Shown here in pieces: positions 1 to 7,567 of a DNA stretch of 64,000 nt. Made by a program: the position numbers and the translations under genes. The first letter of the stretch is position 1. Every line of letters starts with the position of its first letter. This stretch comes from Fundicoccus sp052116145 (GTDB lineage: Bacteria; Bacillota; Bacilli; Lactobacillales; Aerococcaceae), in the NCBI RefSeq assembly GCF_052116145.1, contig NZ_JBQKLQ010000003.1, forward strand, positions 186,001 through 250,000. The letters are read 5' to 3'. The notes below the pieces were generated by a model. The model was given only the letters and a program-made list of their open reading frames with translations. It made no database searches and was not told the origin of the DNA.

Positions 1-701
1 TGAACTAAAGCTTGACGGTAAGCATCAACAGATACCTTAAAAGAGGAAGCTGGCCCACCTAAGGTGGCTAAAAACATTGGAACCCCTTGTAAACCTGCCC
101 GAACCGCACTTGCTGGTGAACCACCAACCGCCCGCCAAATCGGTAAACTACCATTTTTAGGACGTGGTAAGACGTGGGCATCGACTAAAGGGGCACGGTG
201 TTTACCTTCCCAGTTAATTACCTCATGTTGATTAATCTGTAAGAGCAGATCAAATTTTTCTTCAAATAATTCTTCGTAATCTCGCAAATCATAGCCGAGC
301 AATTCAAACAAACCGACCCTCGACGCACGACCAGCCACAATTTCGGCTCGCCCATCTGAAATTAAATCTAGCGTCGCAAAATCCTCGTACACACGGACCG
401 GATCAGAGGTACTAATAATTGTTGAAGTACTAGCGATTTTTATCGTCTTTGTCGCTTGAGCAATCGCCGCCAGCACGACCGAATGGGCCTGCGTGGTAAA
501 GTATTCTTGATGACTTTCACCTACACTAAAGAAATCCAAGCCTGCTTGCTCCGTCAATTGAGCCAGCTCGATGATTTCCTTTAATCTGGCTTGGGCGCTA
601 GGTCGTTGGCCCGTATGAGGATTGGGTAGATGATCACCCAATGTATAAATCCCCAGCTCCATGCCCTTGCTCTCATCAATTCTATATGTTTCCATCCCCA
701 T
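1..701 (-). CDS. LLM-class flavin-dependent oxidoreductase, 3' end cut by window
   Basis: The reading frame is open from an ATG at 701 to the left edge, giving about 233 residues of the N-terminal part of a bacterial luciferase-like (LLM) flavin monooxygenase. The motifs ELGIYTLGDHLPNP, GLDFFSVGESHQEYF, IISTSDPVRVYEDFATLD and GRAEIVAGRASRVG are the usual early blocks of the TIM-barrel family that uses reduced FMN. I chose the ATG at 701 because AGAAGG lies 8 bases upstream; an in-frame ATG at 725 has no such site. The substrate cannot be told. The C-terminus lies outside the window, so completeness is unknown. Confidence 0.85.
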   Translation of the reverse strand, partial: MGMETYRIDESKGMELGIYTLGDHLPNPHTGQRPSAQARLKEIIELAQLTEQAGLDFFSVGESHQEYFTTQAHSVVLAAIAQATKTIKIASTSTIISTSDPVRVYEDFATLDLISDGRAEIVAGRASRVGLFELLGYDLRDYEELFEEKFDLLLQINQHEVINWEGKHRAPLVDAHVLPRPKNGSLPIWRAVGGSPASAVRAGLQGVPMFLATLGGPASSFKVSVDAYRQALV

Positions 702-828
702 TTTTGCTACCTTCTTTCTTTTCATGTCTTTATGACTCCTGAACATTATAACATACACTTGAACATAAACTTCAGATTTCAAGCAGCAGTGGCTAGGCCT
801 TTAAACCTTGATTATTTTTTTAGTGCAA

Positions 829-866
829 AAAAACACACCCCATCTCTTACGAGACTGAGTGTGTTA
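829..866 (-). terminator. Terminator downstream of tRNA-Leu
   Basis: Read on the minus strand, AACACAC and GTGTGTT pair, helped by inner CTC/GAG pairs, and are followed by a run of seven T. It begins a few bases after the tRNA-Leu 3' end. Confidence 0.8.
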
Positions 867-870
867 GCAA

Positions 871-956
871 TGCCGAGGGCCGGAATCGAACCGGCACGGT
901 GATCACTCACCGCAGGATTTTAAGTCCTGTGCGTCTGCCAGTTCCGCCACCCCGGC
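871..956 (-). tRNA. tRNA-Leu (anticodon UAA)
   Basis: This 86-base class II tRNA has a seven-pair acceptor stem (GCCGGGG with the 3' strand ending CUCGGC, discriminator A), a variable arm and a GGTTCGATTCC T-loop. The anticodon loop reads ACTTAAAAT, giving UAA for leucine. The CCA end is not encoded. Confidence 0.96.
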
Positions 957-975
957 AAAAGAACTGTGCTCAACT

Positions 976-1004
976 ATTCTAGCTTGTGACGTAGCAATAG
1001 TCAA
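976..1004 (-). promoter_or_regulatory. Promoter of tRNA-Leu
   Basis: On the minus strand TTGACT (999-1004) and TAGAAT (976-981) are separated by 17 bases and lie about 20 bases before the tRNA 5' end. This is close to the housekeeping sigma consensus. Confidence 0.8.
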
Positions 1005-1023
1005 TACTCATGTCGACTTCTTT

Positions 1024-1578
1024 TTATAAATCTGAGGCAAGCAAGCTATACTGAAATAGATCTATCAATTTCCCTTGATTATCAAAGGCGCTTTGGCGGA
1101 TTCGGCCTTCATATTGCATGCCGCATTTTTCCATGACAAGACCTGAATTAGGATTTTCAACACTATGATGACCCACTAAACGATTGATTTCTAGTTCTTC
1201 GAAAGCAAATTTAATCAGTCGTTCGAAAGCTTCACTCATAAAGCCTTGGCGCCACCAGGCTTTTCCTAAGGCGTAGCCAATTTCCATGGCCTCAAGTCGC
1301 TCATCATTAATACCTAAAGCGATCGAACCAATCGGGTGGTCTGGATCTGATTTTAAACAGATAGCCCATGAGTAAGTCGTGGTTTCGTCATAGCCCTTGA
1401 CCCATATTTGAAGTATTTCTGCGGTCACGTCTTGAGAGGCATGACTTGGCCAAGTTAAGTAGCGGGTGACTTCATCATCGCTTGCCCAATTATGATACAT
1501 GGCTTTGGCATCTGCCAGAGTAAAACGTCTTAAAATTAAGCGGTCTGATTCTAGTTCTTTGGTTCCTAAATGCTTCAT
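1024..1578 (-). CDS. GNAT family N-acetyltransferase (RimJ/RimL type)
   Basis: The 184-residue protein has the layout of RimJ/RimL-like GNAT acetyltransferases, which move an acetyl group from acetyl-CoA to an amino group. Seen in sequence: an N-terminal ESDRLILRRFTLADA strand, a central GSIALGINDE beta hairpin, EIGYALGKAWWRQGFMSEA as the acetyl-CoA loop region, and NRLVGHHSVENPNSGLVMEKCGM near the C-terminus. I took the ATG at 1578, since AAGAAGG lies 9 bases upstream; a GTG at 1587 would sit on the ribosome site. The acceptor is unknown. The gene is monocistronic. Confidence 0.88.
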   Translation of the reverse strand: MKHLGTKELESDRLILRRFTLADAKAMYHNWASDDEVTRYLTWPSHASQDVTAEILQIWVKGYDETTTYSWAICLKSDPDHPIGSIALGINDERLEAMEIGYALGKAWWRQGFMSEAFERLIKFAFEELEINRLVGHHSVENPNSGLVMEKCGMQYEGRIRQSAFDNQGKLIDLFQYSLLASDL

Positions 1579-1688
1579 CGGCGTCACCCTTCTTGTTTTT
1601 ATTTAGCCAATAATATACCAGTTTGTGAAGCAGAAAGCAAACGAATTGTCAGATTGCGCTCTTGATACTCTGGTAGAGTCTGGCACAG

Positions 1689-1715
1689 AAAACTCCCTAA
1701 CTCAGGGTCAGGGAG
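1689..1715 (-). terminator. Possible terminator after the sugar dehydrogenase gene
   Basis: CTCCCT (1693-1698) and AGGGAG (1710-1715) form a stem followed on the minus strand by TTTT. The plus-strand side has a longer T run further away, so it may work in both directions. The rest of 1588-1840 shows nothing else. Confidence 0.45.
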
Positions 1716-1840
1716 AGGGGGATTTTTTAGTTTAATAAGGCAACTCAGAGTTAGTCATTGTTTGAAAACGAACGACGGCTAGACCTTAAGGGGCTTAACC
1801 GGCGTCATCCCCGACTTCATAGATGGGTTCAGTGATTTTG

Positions 1841-3025
1841 CTAGTTCTTTTTCTTGACTTGATAGAGTTTGCCACTATCTGTAATCGCATAGAGCGCGCC
1901 ATCTGAACCAATTAGAACATCTCGGAAACGCTCGCCTTCTTCAAGCAATAATCTTTCTTCAGCAACCACTTGTTGATTTTGAATCAGTAAGCGGGCAATA
2001 TGTTTGCCTTTTAAAGCGCCAATAAACAAGTTGCCTTGCCATTCTTCGATGATCTGGCTGTCATAAAACGCCATCCCACTTGGCGCAATTACCGGGTCCC
2101 AGTAATAGACCGGTTCCGTAAACCCATCATGACGACTTTGACCATCCTTAATAGGTTCACCGCTATATTCAATCCCATAACTTACCACGGGCCAACCATA
2201 ATTTTGACCGTCAATCAGCAAGTTCAATTCATCACCGCCTCGCGGTCCCATTTCACTAATCCAAATTTCGCCAGTGTCGGGCGCGATGGCTAAACCTTGC
2301 ACATTGCGGTGGCCCACCGTATAAATTGGCGACTCATTGCCCTCGACTGCTGTGCCTTCCTCTGTTAAATAGAGGACCTTACCCAAATAACTGTCCAGTG
2401 ACTGAGCTTGGTCGCGCATTGAAGGGTCGGACCTTTCACCTGTTGTCACGAATAAGTTGCTAAGGCTATCAAAAACAAGTCGACTACCATAATGCTGAGT
2501 ACCTTCGTAGGCTGGACCAGCTTGGAAAATCACTTCGAACTGTTCAATCCTTTGTTCATCCGCGGCTAATTTTCCGCGACCAACCGCTGTCAAATTGCCC
2601 CCTGCAATTACTTGGGAAAAGGTGACATAAATCAGCCGACTCTTGTCAAAGTCTGGGGCGAGTGCTAAATCTAACAAGCCACCTTGCCCCTGGCTAGTGA
2701 CCCCTTCAAACCCTCCAATTGGATCAGAGACTGACCCGTCCGCCAAATTGACGATGACTAAATCGCCTTGTTTTTGTGTCACCAGCAGCCGTCCATCACT
2801 TAATTCAACTAAGCCCCAAGGTGCTGATAATTGGTCGGTAATTACGGTAACGGCTAAATCCGTTTGCGTTTCAAAACTTGCTGCGCGTGTCTGACTGTCA
2901 AAGGCTGGTAGATACTGCGTTTCAGGCGGCTGACTTTCAACTGGCGGGTTTTGAGCGTTCACAGCTGGCAAAGGCAACAAGCAAACAGCAACTATTATGA
3001 GTAATCGCTTGAGTAATCTCTTCAT
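1841..3025 (-). CDS. Secreted PQQ-dependent aldose sugar dehydrogenase-like protein
   Basis: The 394-residue protein begins with a signal peptide (MKRLLKRLLIIVAVCLLPLP, likely cut after VNA) and continues as a six-bladed propeller of the glucose/sorbosone dehydrogenase family (Asd/YliI-like). Family blocks visible are LSAPWGLVELSDGRLLVTQKQ, GGLLDLALAPDF, GSRLVFD, YTVGHRNVQGLAIAPDTGEI, EMGPRGGDELNLL and DGALYAITDSGKLYQV. Known family members oxidise aldoses with the cofactor pyrroloquinoline quinone. Lactic acid bacteria are not known to make PQQ, so this enzyme would need external cofactor or do something else. It stands alone between terminators. Confidence 0.85.
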   Translation of the reverse strand: MKRLLKRLLIIVAVCLLPLPAVNAQNPPVESQPPETQYLPAFDSQTRAASFETQTDLAVTVITDQLSAPWGLVELSDGRLLVTQKQGDLVIVNLADGSVSDPIGGFEGVTSQGQGGLLDLALAPDFDKSRLIYVTFSQVIAGGNLTAVGRGKLAADEQRIEQFEVIFQAGPAYEGTQHYGSRLVFDSLSNLFVTTGERSDPSMRDQAQSLDSYLGKVLYLTEEGTAVEGNESPIYTVGHRNVQGLAIAPDTGEIWISEMGPRGGDELNLLIDGQNYGWPVVSYGIEYSGEPIKDGQSRHDGFTEPVYYWDPVIAPSGMAFYDSQIIEEWQGNLFIGALKGKHIARLLIQNQQVVAEERLLLEEGERFRDVLIGSDGALYAITDSGKLYQVKKKN

Positions 3026-3135
3026 GCACTCACCTCTTTGAGCTTATTTTCGCACATTTGTTGATAAATGAACAATAGCTTGCTTGTTAGCTGATTGGCC
3101 GATGGCTTTAGAATTATATTGCGTTAGGAAAGGTC

Positions 3136-3164
3136 AAAAAAAACACTCTTTAAAGGCAGAGTGT
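3136..3164 (-). terminator. Terminator of the TetR gene
   Basis: ACACTCT and AGAGTGT pair around an 8-base loop and are followed on the minus strand by seven T. It begins 8 bases after the TetR stop codon. Confidence 0.9.
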
Positions 3165-3171
3165 CGGTCTA

Positions 3172-3744
3172 TTATTTCTTATTAGTGATGCCATAGAGGA
3201 AGAAATTGATAATTTCTTCGATTGATAAAGGATTATATGACAAGTTGTCTGGATTTAAATAGGGTGAAATTAATAAAAAATAGTGACTAGCATAGCGTTC
3301 AATCTCATAATTAGACTGTAATTTTTCCTTGTGTAAGGTAAATAAATCGATAAAAGGTTGCAGATAAGCGGCCTTAAAAATTTGATAGAGGGCGAAGCTT
3401 GCCTCAGGTGAGATTTCTTTTTTCATATCATTCATCATCATTGAAAAATTGAAGGGATGCGTTTCCTGCAAATATGAAGTCATCTGGATCAAAGCTTGGG
3501 TCAAATCGGTATCCGTTTGAAGTTTAATCCGACTCAAATCGTTCAGCGCTTCATGAGCCACTTCTTCTAAAACAGCCACATACAGGGCTTCTTTATTCTT
3601 AAAATGATGGTATAAGTTCGGTTGCGTAATGCCCACTTCTAGGGAAATATGGCGGGTTGAGGTCGCATTGTAGCCATCTCGCATAAAATGAATTTGGGCA
3701 ACAGCGATGATTTTTTCTCGCGTCGTGGCTTCTTTTTTTGTCAT
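3172..3744 (-). CDS. TetR family repressor, HrtR/FhtR-like
   Basis: The 190-residue protein has an N-terminal TetR helix-turn-helix (REKIIAVAQIHFMRDGYNAT, then TSTRHISLEVGITQPNLYHHF) and a variable C-terminal ligand domain. I placed the start at the ATG at 3744, where GGAAGGAG lies 9 bases upstream; the frame is open for 20 more codons without a ribosome site. It is divergent from an FtsX-type ABC pair whose promoter holds two palindromes of TetR-operator size. In Lactococcus (HrtR) and Enterococcus (FhtR), TetR proteins of this kind sense heme and repress hrtBA. The heme link is inferred from context and permease similarity. Confidence 0.8.
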   Translation of the reverse strand: MTKKEATTREKIIAVAQIHFMRDGYNATSTRHISLEVGITQPNLYHHFKNKEALYVAVLEEVAHEALNDLSRIKLQTDTDLTQALIQMTSYLQETHPFNFSMMMNDMKKEISPEASFALYQIFKAAYLQPFIDLFTLHKEKLQSNYEIERYASHYFLLISPYLNPDNLSYNPLSIEEIINFFLYGITNKK

Positions 3745-3816
3745 CCTTGGAAACTCCTTCCAAATATTCGTCAATTGGACGTGAATTGTGTGTCGATTAA
3801 TCATAACACATTATGA

Positions 3817-3845
3817 TTGCAAATAAACTTATCAAGTGATATAAT
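3817..3845 (+). promoter_or_regulatory. Promoter of the hrtBA-like operon
   Basis: TTGCAA (3817-3822) and TATAAT (3840-3845) are 17 bases apart and lie about 50 bases before the permease start. Both TetR-type palindromes fall on this promoter. Confidence 0.75.
3827..3842. promoter_or_regulatory. Candidate TetR operator 1
   Basis: ACTTATCAAGTGATAT has the palindromic core TTATCA-AG-TGATA and lies between the -35 and -10 hexamers, reaching into the -10. It shares the pattern ACTTATC-N4-GATA with the site 26 bases downstream. Confidence 0.7.
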
Positions 3846-3852
3846 TATAAAA

Positions 3853-3870
3853 ACTTATCGTTCGATAGGT
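3853..3870. promoter_or_regulatory. Candidate TetR operator 2
   Basis: ACTTATCGTTCGATAGGT contains the perfect core TATCG-TT-CGATA and overlaps the expected transcription start. Occupancy of this site and of operator 1 would block the promoter. Confidence 0.7.
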
Positions 3871-3895
3871 GTGAAAATTAAGGTGGTGTACGATC

Positions 3896-4981
3896 ATGTT
3901 TTTAGCATGGAATGAAATTAAACACTCTAAAACACGTTTCCTATTAATTATTGGCGTCATGGTGCTCGTCAGTTATCTGGTTTATTTCTTAACAGGTTTA
4001 GCATTCGGCCTGGCGCAAGAGAACCGCACGGCAGTTGATAAATGGGACGCAAGTGCGATTATCTTAAAGGATGAAGCCAATGCGAATATTAATATGTCGA
4101 TGATGGAAATAGGTCTCAAAGAAGCGATTGACGCAGATGACATCGCGATGCTTGGCACAACACCTAACGTGGTCCGAAAAGCTGGCACCAATAGTGAGGA
4201 CGATAAAATTTCGGTGAATTTCTTTGGAGTTCATCCCGATGAATTTTTAATGCCAACTATCATCGACGGTGTAGAAGTCACTGCTGACCATCAAGTTGTG
4301 GCTGATATTAGTTTACAAAAAGAGTATGGTCTTGAATTAAATGATGAGTTAAACTTGGCGGGAACAGAGATCACGGTTAAAATCGTTGGTTTCACGGAGA
4401 ATGCCAAATTTAGTGTCTCACCGGTTTTATATACGACGATTCCAACTTACCAAGAGATTCGATTCGAAGCTCAAAATGAAACGCCTGAGGGGCGAGTCAG
4501 TGCTTTTATTGTGCGCGACGATGATTTAGCGTCAGTTAAATTGTCTAATGATGATTTACGCCTCTACTTGATCGATGACTATATCAAAGAATTGCCTGGC
4601 TATATGGCACAAGTTTTGACCTTCGCTTTAATGATCATTTTCTTGATTGTCATCGCAGCCGTTGTGATTGGAATTTTTATGTATGTCTTAACGGTTCAAA
4701 AAGCAAGTATGTTCGGGGTCATGAAAGCCCAAGGTATTTCAACCAACTATATTGCTAAGTCAGTAGTTGCTCAAACATTTCTTCTCGCCGTGATTGGCGT
4801 TGGGACAGGTCTCGCGTTGACCATTATAACGGGACTCGTCTTACCAAGCACGGTTCCCTTTCAACAGAATATCTACTTTACACTGATTATTTCAGCTTTG
4901 ATTATTCTGTTTGCTCTACTCGGCGCCTTTTTCTCTGTTAGAACTGTCGCTAAAATCGACCCACTTGAAGCCATAGGATAG
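3896..4981 (+). CDS. hrtB: FtsX-type ABC permease, HrtB-like (heme export)
   Basis: The 361-residue protein has one N-terminal membrane segment (about residues 14-36), a long external domain, and three C-terminal segments, the MacB/FtsX arrangement. The opening block MFLAWNEIKHSKTRFLLIIG with SYLVYFLTGLAFGLAQENRT and DKWDASAIILKDEAN matches HrtB permeases, which remove excess heme from the membrane. The ribosome site is AAGGTGG. The ATPase follows 11 bases after the stop. The exact substrate is inferred; a general peptide or drug exporter of the same fold remains possible. Confidence 0.8.
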   Translation: MFLAWNEIKHSKTRFLLIIGVMVLVSYLVYFLTGLAFGLAQENRTAVDKWDASAIILKDEANANINMSMMEIGLKEAIDADDIAMLGTTPNVVRKAGTNSEDDKISVNFFGVHPDEFLMPTIIDGVEVTADHQVVADISLQKEYGLELNDELNLAGTEITVKIVGFTENAKFSVSPVLYTTIPTYQEIRFEAQNETPEGRVSAFIVRDDDLASVKLSNDDLRLYLIDDYIKELPGYMAQVLTFALMIIFLIVIAAVVIGIFMYVLTVQKASMFGVMKAQGISTNYIAKSVVAQTFLLAVIGVGTGLALTIITGLVLPSTVPFQQNIYFTLIISALIILFALLGAFFSVRTVAKIDPLEAIG

Positions 4982-4992
4982 GAGCCTGCCAT

Positions 4993-5697
4993 ATGAAAGC
5001 AATTGAAGTCATTAATGTAAAAAAGAAATTTTTAGATGGTAGTAAAGAAATTGTCGCCTTAAAAGACACGACTTTTTCCGTTGAATCAGGTGAATTTGTT
5101 GCCGTCATTGGGCCCAGTGGTTCAGGAAAAAGCACCTTTTTAACAATTATCGGAGGCCTTCAAACGCCGAGTGAAGGTCGCGTTCTTATTAATAACAATA
5201 AATTTAGTGAAGTCGATGAACAAAAACGTGCCAAATTGCGTTTCGAAGAAATTGGTTTTATCCTGCAAGCCTCTAACTTAATTCCCTTTCTATCCGTCGA
5301 AAACCACTTACGTTTAGTCAACAAAGTCAAAGGCGAAAAATTTGACCAAAATACGGCTGATAAGTTGCTGAAACAGCTTGATATTGATAAATTACGCAAT
5401 AAGTATCCGAGCGATCTTTCAGGCGGAGAAAAGCAAAGGGTCGCTATTGCTCGGGCCTTATACCATAATCCATCTGTTATTTTAGCCGATGAACCAACGG
5501 CCAGTTTGGATACTGAGCGCGCCTATGAAGTGGTTGAAATCCTGGCTCGCGAAACGAAGGAACAAAATAAGGCAACCATCATGGTCACTCATGATGAACG
5601 CCTCATTGGCTACTGTGACAAAGTCTACTCTATGAAAGACGGACAATTGACCTTAGACGAAGAAAAAAGTAAGCTGAAACCTCAAAAAGAAGCCTAG
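4993..5697 (+). CDS. hrtA: ABC transporter ATPase, HrtA-like
   Basis: The 234-residue ATPase has Walker A GPSGSGKST (near residue 40), a Q-loop around FILQASNLIPFLSV, the signature LSGGEKQRVAIARAL, Walker B VILADEPTASLD and the switch HDERLI. This is the LolD/MacB class that works with FtsX-type permeases. It is the second gene of the operon and has its own ribosome site (AGGAG). It would power the permease just upstream. The charged C-terminal tail after residue 215 is not part of the core domain. Confidence 0.85.
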   Translation: MKAIEVINVKKKFLDGSKEIVALKDTTFSVESGEFVAVIGPSGSGKSTFLTIIGGLQTPSEGRVLINNNKFSEVDEQKRAKLRFEEIGFILQASNLIPFLSVENHLRLVNKVKGEKFDQNTADKLLKQLDIDKLRNKYPSDLSGGEKQRVAIARALYHNPSVILADEPTASLDTERAYEVVEILARETKEQNKATIMVTHDERLIGYCDKVYSMKDGQLTLDEEKSKLKPQKEA

Positions 5698-5703
5698 TTG
5701 CTA

Positions 5704-5747
5704 CTGACATTATCTTCTGGGCTCAGGCCGTCAGAAGATAATGTCAG
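5704..5747. repeat. 16-bp perfect inverted repeat after hrtA
   Basis: CTGACATTATCTTCTG (5704-5719) and its exact complement CAGAAGATAATGTCAG (5732-5747) are separated by 12 bases. The repeat starts 7 bases after the hrtA stop and is not followed by a T run. It may act as a 3' stabilising hairpin or a factor-dependent terminator. Confidence 0.85.
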
Positions 5748-5770
5748 GCATACATCCCTTGCTATTTATC

Positions 5771-5811
5771 AAAAAAAAGCGCCATCTTTCCAATTGGAGA
5801 GGTGGCGCTTT
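5771..5811 (-). terminator. Terminator of the fructokinase gene
   Basis: AAAGCGCCA pairs with TGGCGCTTT, and eight T follow on the minus strand. It could also stop plus-strand transcripts coming from hrtBA. Confidence 0.9.
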
Positions 5812-5817
5812 AGTCGA

Positions 5818-6681
5818 TTATTTAACTTGGTTGGCTAGCGTTAAGGCGCCAGTAATACCGGCATTATCACCTAGTCCAGGTAAGACAATGTAATCGGCTA
5901 AGTCTGGGTAATCCACATAATCTGCCATCAGTTGGTCAAATTGGTCTTTGATTTTATCCAACATGCCAGGGACTTTCATGTTGCCACCACCGATCACAAT
6001 CCGTTCAGGACGCAAAATTAACGTATAGTCGACCAAGGCTTGGCCTAAATAATTAGCTACGTAAGTCCAAACCGCATCATCAGGTGCGACGTCTTTGCCC
6101 GATACGCCCAAACGCCCGTCAATCGATGGACCAGCGGCCATCCCTTCAAGACAGTTGCCATGATAGGGACAGAAGCCCGCGTAATTATCAGCTGGATGTG
6201 GGTGGACAATCACGTGTCCCATTTCCGGGTGTCCAAGGCCTTCAAGTAGCTTGCCATTAACGAGCGCACCGACACCAACCCCCGTTCCAACCGTCACGTA
6301 CAACATGTTATCAAGGCCTTTAGCGGCGCCGACACTTGCTTCACCGACTGCAGCCGCATTGACATCTGTGGTCCAAGCCATTGGAAGATCGTAGCGGGCC
6401 TTCACAGCTGCTAGAAAATCGAAATTCTTCCAAGCTAGCTTAGGCGTTGATAGAATCTGTCCATATTGAGGCGAATCTTGACGCACTTCAATTGGACCGA
6501 AAGATCCAATCCCAATCGCCTTTAAACCGTCTAGATGTTGATCAAAAAACGCAAAGACCTGCGCCAATGTTTCTTCTGGTGTCGTCGTGGGGAAAGACAC
6601 TCTTTCAATAATTTCATTCTGTTCATTACCGATGGCACACACAAACTTTGTCCCACCTGCTTCAATTGCTCCTACTTTCAA
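5818..6681 (-). CDS. scrK: ROK family fructokinase
   Basis: The 287-residue protein is a ROK sugar kinase that phosphorylates fructose with ATP in the cytoplasm. It shows the phosphate motif EAGGTKF (residues 7-13), TTDVNAAAVGEA, the glycine motif VTVGTGVGVGALVNG, and the zinc-binding loop with GHPEMGHVIV followed by CPYHGNCLEGMAAGPSI, which is typical of ScrK/GmuE fructokinases. The start is TTG with AAGGAG 9 bases upstream; no in-frame ATG precedes it. A truncated second ROK gene lies just upstream in the same direction. No sucrose operon is visible in the window. Confidence 0.9.
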   Translation of the reverse strand: MKVGAIEAGGTKFVCAIGNEQNEIIERVSFPTTTPEETLAQVFAFFDQHLDGLKAIGIGSFGPIEVRQDSPQYGQILSTPKLAWKNFDFLAAVKARYDLPMAWTTDVNAAAVGEASVGAAKGLDNMLYVTVGTGVGVGALVNGKLLEGLGHPEMGHVIVHPHPADNYAGFCPYHGNCLEGMAAGPSIDGRLGVSGKDVAPDDAVWTYVANYLGQALVDYTLILRPERIVIGGGNMKVPGMLDKIKDQFDQLMADYVDYPDLADYIVLPGLGDNAGITGALTLANQVK

Positions 6682-6711
6682 TACATCAGCTCCTTTTGTT
6701 TAGTATAGCTT

Positions 6712-7482
6712 TTATTGCCTTGTTTGAGAATAGTGGGCGGCCACTGCCCCTAATAAATTCGCTTGATTGCGAAATTGACAAGTCTCGATATCGAGTACAA
6801 CATCAGTCGCCTGAGTGCGTTTCAAGTATCCATGAGCTCTTTGAGTCACTTCTTCAAGTAAACCATCGCGTTCAGAAATCGCCCCACCTAACAGAACACG
6901 GTCAGGATTCAATACAACTGACAACATTTGAATGCCACGTCCGAGCGCATCGAGCATTTGATCGACATGCTTTTGAGCTAGACTCTCTCCCCTGTCCGCT
7001 CGCTCGAATAATTCCTGTCCAGAAATCGCGATTTGACTGCCACTTTCTTCAGTATAGCGGCGCGCTGTATTAACTGGACTAGCCAAGTCACTAAAGGAAT
7101 ATTCTGCGTCCATCATCATGTAGCCAAACTCGCCGCCAAATAGATTGCGGCCTTTCAATATTTTTCCTTCTGAAATAATCGCGCCACCAATTCCTGAACC
7201 AATCACAATAAAAATCGCATTCTGAACGCCGCGAGCCGCTCCTTGCCAGCTCTCAGCTAAAGCGGCACAATAGGCATCATTTTCAAAGGTGACTGGCACG
7301 TCAAGCGCCTCAGTTAATTCTTGAACAATTGAGAAATGATGCAAATAAGGCATCGCACTAAAACCTTTAACGACACCTGCCTTCGTATCAACAGAACCTG
7401 GACTGCTAAAAGCAGCCCCCGTAATGTCATCGTTAGCCAAATTTCCCAAGTTCTCAAATGCTACTTTCTTTTCGCAATTCAT
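6712..7482 (-). pseudogene. ROK family kinase lacking its N-terminal ATP-binding segment
   Basis: The 256-residue frame matches ROK glucokinase-like proteins from about residue 45 of a normal protein: ENLGNLANDDITGAAFSSPG, DVPVTFENDAYCAALAE, IFIVIGSGIGGAII and LNPDRVLLGGAISERD. The usual N-terminal strand with the DxGGT phosphate motif is absent. I looked upstream: only 85 bases remain before the next gene, and they hold that gene's terminator, so there is no room for the missing part. The likely history is a deletion that fused this gene to the region after the PHP gene. It also lacks the CxCGxxGC zinc loop. A residual non-kinase role cannot be excluded. Confidence 0.75.
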
Positions 7483-7529
7483 TTCATTATTTTTTCTTCG
7501 TTTTATGGGGATTGTTCTTATTTTCGCTG

Positions 7530-7560
7530 AAAAAAAACCTTGCTTTGGTTAAGCAAGGTT
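7530..7560 (-). terminator. Terminator of the PHP phosphatase gene
   Basis: AACCTTGCTT pairs perfectly with AAGCAAGGTT around a 5-base loop, followed on the minus strand by eight T. Confidence 0.92.
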
Positions 7561-7567
7561 GGGGGAT

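Noticed and set aside
630..902. 90-codon plus-strand frame over the tRNA-Leu
   Set aside because: It runs through a terminator and a tRNA gene and has no ribosome site or family match.
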